This document shows positions 60,485 through 64,000 of a stretch of DNA of 64,000 nt, piece after piece. A program made the position numbers and the translations under genes. Numbering within the stretch: position 1 is the first letter of the stretch; each line of letters starts with the position of its first letter. Where the stretch lies: positions 1 to 64,000 of the forward strand of contig NZ_CAJPVH010000008.1 of the NCBI RefSeq assembly GCF_905397395.1. Reading direction: 5' to 3'. Origin of the DNA: Cupriavidus campinensis. GTDB lineage: Bacteria; Pseudomonadota; Gammaproteobacteria; Burkholderiales; Burkholderiaceae. The notes under the pieces were generated by a model. It was not told where the DNA came from. It worked only from the letters and a program-made list of their open reading frames with translations, and made no database searches.

Positions 60485-62206
60485 ATGATGAACCTGAAAA
60501 GCATCCTTGGCGGCAAGGGCCAGCACGGCTTGCCAGAAGGGCGTGACACGTACGCGTCTGTGGTCGCTCTTTCCCCCGCGCCTACGAGGCGCCTGCGCTA
60601 TGACTTCGAAGAGATCCAGCAAGTTGAAGACTTGCTTGGAGATGTGCGCGGACTGTTCAGGAATCTTGTCCCAGCCGGCTATGAGGCAAGTTGTGTCGCA
60701 TTGGACGTAGGCTTCGCAAGCACCCTGATTTTCTGCACGCCTGAGTTCATGGCATCGCACCATCATCAAACGCTGCGACAAACGCTCGAATCCAAGACGA
60801 TCAGCCTTGAAAAAGAGCTTCGTGTCAGCGCTGAAATGATCGCCATGCTGACTGACAGATTCGAAAGCAAGGCGAGCGTCATCGGTCGAACCAACACCGC
60901 GGAAGAAACTCGATACACCGAACTCTACGAAGATCTGATCCGGGGTGCGAAGGAATTGAATGTGGCCGACCTGCATATCAGGGTTGGCAAAAGAAAGAGC
61001 TTGATTCGCGTTCGCCGGTACGGCCGTATGCAGGATTGGAGACGCCTGGATAGCTCCGTTCTCGTTCAGGCTCTCGGAGCCGGCTTCAACTCGCTGAGCA
61101 AATCGGGCAGCAATTCTGCCGGCTCTTTCAGCGTCGACCGGGCAATTAACACGATCACTGAGCACGAGTTCGACGGCACGCCCATCCAGGCGCGCTTCAG
61201 CTCTTATCCGACCGTCAATGACGGCTGCAAGATTGTCATCCGTATCCTCGACAACGGGGCCGCGCCGACACCGGACGCTCTGGGCTACTCCAAGCAGCAG
61301 ATCGCGCTGCTGATTCAGGCGATTGTTGAGCCGCAAGGACTCATCATCTTCGCTGGGTCCACAAACTCCGGCAAGTCAACCACAATGCGCGCGCTGATGG
61401 CAGTGCATCCATTCTTGTCCGAGATCGTGACCATCGCGGTTGAAGACCCCTCGGAGTACGACTACGGGGAGTACGTCGAACAGTATTCGCTCCAGCGCAA
61501 TGCCGATGACCTGGACGAAGACGTGATGCGAAAGCTCATGGCTGCCTTCCGGTCGATTCTGCGTCAAGACCCCGACATTATCATCATGGGCGAAACCCGC
61601 GACTTGATGACGATGAACTTCGCCGCAGGCATGGTCCAGACGGGTCACTTGCTCATGACATCGATGCACGGTGACGGAGCTATCGACGTACTTTCCCGCA
61701 TGCACTTCGAGCTTAATGTCTCCACAAGCCTATTGTCGGCCCGCAAGTTTGTCCGTGCATTCACCTATCAAAAGCTGCTCCCTCGGCTCTGCAGTTGCTC
61801 TGAGAAAGTGGATGCCGTCTCTCTGCTCTCGTCGGAGCATGTGCATGCATTGCGTCATCGCTTCAAGCTCGATCTCAGCAAGGTTCGGTGTGCCAACGCG
61901 GCTGGCTGCGAGCTTTGCAATAAGCCTGGCCTTAAATCCGGTGGCGTCGCAGGCCTGACCCTAGCCGCTGAAGTCATGGAGCTGGACGAAGAGGGCCGGG
62001 CTCTGTTGCGAAACGGCGATTTTGCCGGCCTTCGCCGCCTCTGGCGCAGCAAACGCACGTCGTCTTACGCCGACGAAGACACCACGGGCAAGACGGCATT
62101 CGAGCACGCCATTTACAAGATTTCGCAGGGGGTGGTCGATCCTCGTGATGTTGAGCGTGAGTTCGGGCCATTGGCAACGTTCGATCTGGACGAGGGGACC
62201 CAATGA
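60485..62206 (+). CDS. pilQ: PilQ, thin-pilus assembly ATPase
   Basis: 573 aa. Walker A is IIFAGSTNSGKSTTMRALMA and Walker B is DPDIIIMGETRD; the Asp and His boxes lie between and after. Two C-terminal Cys pairs (LCSCSEK and CANAAGCELC) form the zinc site of GspE/PilB-type ATPases. It powers pilus extension at the inner membrane. Its stop overlaps the pilR start (ATGA). Confidence 0.9.
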   Translation: MMNLKSILGGKGQHGLPEGRDTYASVVALSPAPTRRLRYDFEEIQQVEDLLGDVRGLFRNLVPAGYEASCVALDVGFASTLIFCTPEFMASHHHQTLRQTLESKTISLEKELRVSAEMIAMLTDRFESKASVIGRTNTAEETRYTELYEDLIRGAKELNVADLHIRVGKRKSLIRVRRYGRMQDWRRLDSSVLVQALGAGFNSLSKSGSNSAGSFSVDRAINTITEHEFDGTPIQARFSSYPTVNDGCKIVIRILDNGAAPTPDALGYSKQQIALLIQAIVEPQGLIIFAGSTNSGKSTTMRALMAVHPFLSEIVTIAVEDPSEYDYGEYVEQYSLQRNADDLDEDVMRKLMAAFRSILRQDPDIIIMGETRDLMTMNFAAGMVQTGHLLMTSMHGDGAIDVLSRMHFELNVSTSLLSARKFVRAFTYQKLLPRLCSCSEKVDAVSLLSSEHVHALRHRFKLDLSKVRCANAAGCELCNKPGLKSGGVAGLTLAAEVMELDEEGRALLRNGDFAGLRRLWRSKRTSSYADEDTTGKTAFEHAIYKISQGVVDPRDVEREFGPLATFDLDEGTQ

Positions 62207-63297
62207 TTCTGGAAAGCATTCGGCGATCCATCGCTCGCGCGATGTTCTTCTACAAGCGCGATGAAATTTACGAAACCTTGACTCGCTCGATGGAACAGGG
62301 CGGTTCGGCTCGAACACCACTTCTCTCGGTCGTTTTTGAGGGAAAAGGGGACCGCGCAGCAGAACGGAATTCCCTCATCGCGATTGCTCACTATGGCGTG
62401 CAGAACCGGCTGGAAAACGGACTGACGCTATCGGAGGCGATGCGGCCTGTTATCCCTGCCGAAGAGGCAATGATGATTGACGGCGGGGAAGTCAACGGAA
62501 AGCTACTTGAGGCTATTCGCTCGGCACAGCATTCGAAGCAGGTATCGGATCAGATTTCCGACCTGGTTCGGGCGGCCATGCACCAGCCCATTGTTGCCGC
62601 CGTCGGATTTCTGGCGACGTCGGTCTTTCTCGGGTTCTTCATTTGGCCCGATTTCCTGCAAGCAACGCCCAAGAAGTATTGGGACGGCTGGGCGTACGCC
62701 TGCCTCGATCTGCAGATGAAATCTGCCAAATACTGGCCGGCCACCACCGCGGTGCTTCTTCTCGCTGTTCTGTATCGATGGTCGCTCCCTCGATGGACCG
62801 GCCATGTGCGGAAGTTCGTGGACCACATTCCGCCGTGGTCAGCGTACCGGGACGCTCGCGCAGCATCGTTGTTCACCGGCCTGGGTTCGCTCATTGAGTC
62901 CGGACTTACCATCGACCAGTCGTTTGAACGAATCTCGCGGGAGGCAAGCCCGTATATGCGCTGGCACATCGAGGCGATGCGCCTCCGATATAAGGAGCAT
63001 CCAACCAAACCGCTCCATGCACTCGACACAGGTCTGTTCTCGACCAGCATGCTTGACCTGGTAGCCGAATCGGCGTCGCAGCGCACCTTCGACGCCACGC
63101 TCCAGTACGTCGGCCGCACGGCTATGTCAGCCATTGTGAAGAGTGTTCGACGTACTGCGATTCTCGGTAACGGGATTTTTCTCACAATCATCTTTCTGCT
63201 GTTCATGTGGTTGACGGCCGCCATGGCGATCGGCTCGACAGACGCCGGCGAAAGACAATCACGCGAAGCTGCCGGGTCGACATACAGCACCCGCTAA
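62203..63297 (+). CDS. pilR: PilR, GspF-like inner-membrane platform protein
   Basis: 364 aa with two GspF-type repeats (LENGLTLSEAMRPVIPAEEA and later LIESGLTIDQSFERISREAS) and three membrane helices. It forms the platform that connects the ATPase PilQ to the growing pilus. Tightly coupled to pilQ. Confidence 0.88.
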   Translation: MILESIRRSIARAMFFYKRDEIYETLTRSMEQGGSARTPLLSVVFEGKGDRAAERNSLIAIAHYGVQNRLENGLTLSEAMRPVIPAEEAMMIDGGEVNGKLLEAIRSAQHSKQVSDQISDLVRAAMHQPIVAAVGFLATSVFLGFFIWPDFLQATPKKYWDGWAYACLDLQMKSAKYWPATTAVLLLAVLYRWSLPRWTGHVRKFVDHIPPWSAYRDARAASLFTGLGSLIESGLTIDQSFERISREASPYMRWHIEAMRLRYKEHPTKPLHALDTGLFSTSMLDLVAESASQRTFDATLQYVGRTAMSAIVKSVRRTAILGNGIFLTIIFLLFMWLTAAMAIGSTDAGERQSREAAGSTYSTR

Positions 63298-63337
63298 GCA
63301 TTCCCAACTTGCTCTACCAAACCAATCTGGAGTCAGA

Positions 63338-63913
63338 ATGAAATCCACCGCACGTACCCATCGCCAAATCCCGCGACTCAATAAGAAGCAGAGGGGCAAC
63401 CTACTTCTGCAGGTGATCGTTGTTATTGCGATTATGGCCATCATCGGCCTGGCGGCGACGCGCGGCATGGCCTGGCTTAACAACATGCGCGCGCAAAACC
63501 TGGGGTCCGAATGGAGTCAGCACGCGGTCAAGGCGGTTCAGTACGCCGGCACGCACGGCGGTACGTTCGCGGACATCGATACGGAAACGTGCGCTGGCTA
63601 TTTCTTTGACAAGAAGCAATACAGCGGCTCGGGCGCTTCGACGACCATCCGTGCCACGGAAGGGCGCGGCGTTGTCACCTGCACGCCGGCACAAACGGTT
63701 ACGGCAAATGACTCGATTGCCATGACTTACACCGGCTATACGGAGGCGGTCTGCACGAACGCTGTGATGGACGGGACGGCAAACGTTATCGCCGTGTCCG
63801 TGGGTTCGACGCTCATCAAGTCGACGAATCAGGAGCCGAACGATAAGGCAATCATGCAAGCGTGCCGGGCCGGTGGTGAAAACAACACCATTACCGTGAC
63901 GTTCACTCGATAA
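63338..63913 (+). CDS. pilS: PilS, major thin-pilus prepilin
   Basis: 191 aa. A long leader ends KKQRG, where the prepilin peptidase should cut, followed by NLLLQVIVVIAIMAIIGLAA, the pilin helix. At +5 there is Gln, not the usual Glu, and +1 is Asn. Cys pairs (CAGYFFDKKQYS; VTCTPAQ; AVCTNAVM; CRAGGENN) suggest disulphides in the pilin head. It is followed by a hairpin at 63923. Confidence 0.85.
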   Translation: MKSTARTHRQIPRLNKKQRGNLLLQVIVVIAIMAIIGLAATRGMAWLNNMRAQNLGSEWSQHAVKAVQYAGTHGGTFADIDTETCAGYFFDKKQYSGSGASTTIRATEGRGVVTCTPAQTVTANDSIAMTYTGYTEAVCTNAVMDGTANVIAVSVGSTLIKSTNQEPNDKAIMQACRAGGENNTITVTFTR

Positions 63914-63922
63914 CTGCTATGA

Positions 63923-63942
63923 CACGGCGCTGCGGCGCCGTG
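63923..63942 (+). terminator. hairpin after pilS
   Basis: CACGGCGC, four bases, GCGCCGTG. There is only a short pyrimidine run after it, so it may attenuate rather than stop transcription and so keep pilin mRNA in excess over the downstream genes. Confidence 0.5.
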
Positions 63943-64000
63943 CTTCCAAGGCCTGCATTGTGAGACACCGACAACAGCTAAGAAATCGGCGCCAGCAAGG

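Noticed and set aside
60485-62206. PilQ as a conjugative VirB11-type ATPase
   Set aside because: The C-terminal Cys pairs and the pilN-O-P-R-S gene order fit a type IVb pilus ATPase instead.

Overview
The window looks like a plasmid of a metal-resistant betaproteobacterium, most likely Cupriavidus (C. metallidurans-like). The evidence is a complete czcN-I-C-B-A-D-R-S-E cluster with protein lengths matching those I recall for the C. metallidurans system, a czcP-type PIB4 ATPase, copRS, a Burkholderia-type porin, and a replication, mobilisation and thin-pilus backbone. The left edge cuts a KfrA-like plasmid gene.

Layout. (1) 1-1.7 kb: kfrA start, a small conserved gene, and a 38-bp Tn3-family transposon end that truncates a PIN-like gene. 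(2) 1.8-20.7 kb: the metal island, with mgtC, the czc operons, a small czcJ-like gene split by an IS3-family element, a porin, an orphan flgB, czcP and a zinc-ribbon gene. (3) 20.9-24.1 kb: a three-gene lipid-linked glycosyl-transfer operon (ArnT-like, GtrA, GT2). (4) 24.6-33 kb: a decayed accessory zone with a LuxR pseudogene carrying an amber codon, mscS, a YHYH gene, an integrase remnant ending at a second copy of the same Tn3 end, a truncated FAD oxidoreductase, a cysteine-rich copper-storage-type protein, a copA remnant and copRS. (5) 33-36.8 kb: two full-length convergent DUF3701 tyrosine recombinases, each preceded by a matching 30-bp two-arm site. (6) 37-38.8 kb: a truncated SRAP gene, a CoiA-like gene and a 30-aa ORF. 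(7) 39.3-55.3 kb: plasmid backbone with a DNA ligase, MOBP relaxase, mobC and oriT, small genes, two ParA-like ATPases, a TraB-like protein, a 1.1-kb iteron origin and a Rep_3 initiator. (8) 55.4-64 kb: an R64-type thin-pilus operon (pilL, N, O, P, Q, R, S), continuing beyond the window.

The most unusual structure is in region 7. A near-palindromic 14-18 bp motif (core ACTTCTGACGTTGGAAG) occurs seven times between 39.3 and 55.3 kb and nowhere else that I found. It sits mostly just after stop codons and at the joints between functional modules. In the same region a second palindrome (GTACCC, three bases, GGGTAC) occurs four times, in three cases inside the -35/-10 spacer of a recognisable promoter, which suggests a plasmid regulon. 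The small XRE-type gene at 48.2 kb is a candidate regulator. Shared upstream motifs also suggest that czcN, flgB and czcP respond to one regulator (probably CzcR) and that the copper-storage gene and copRS respond to CopR.
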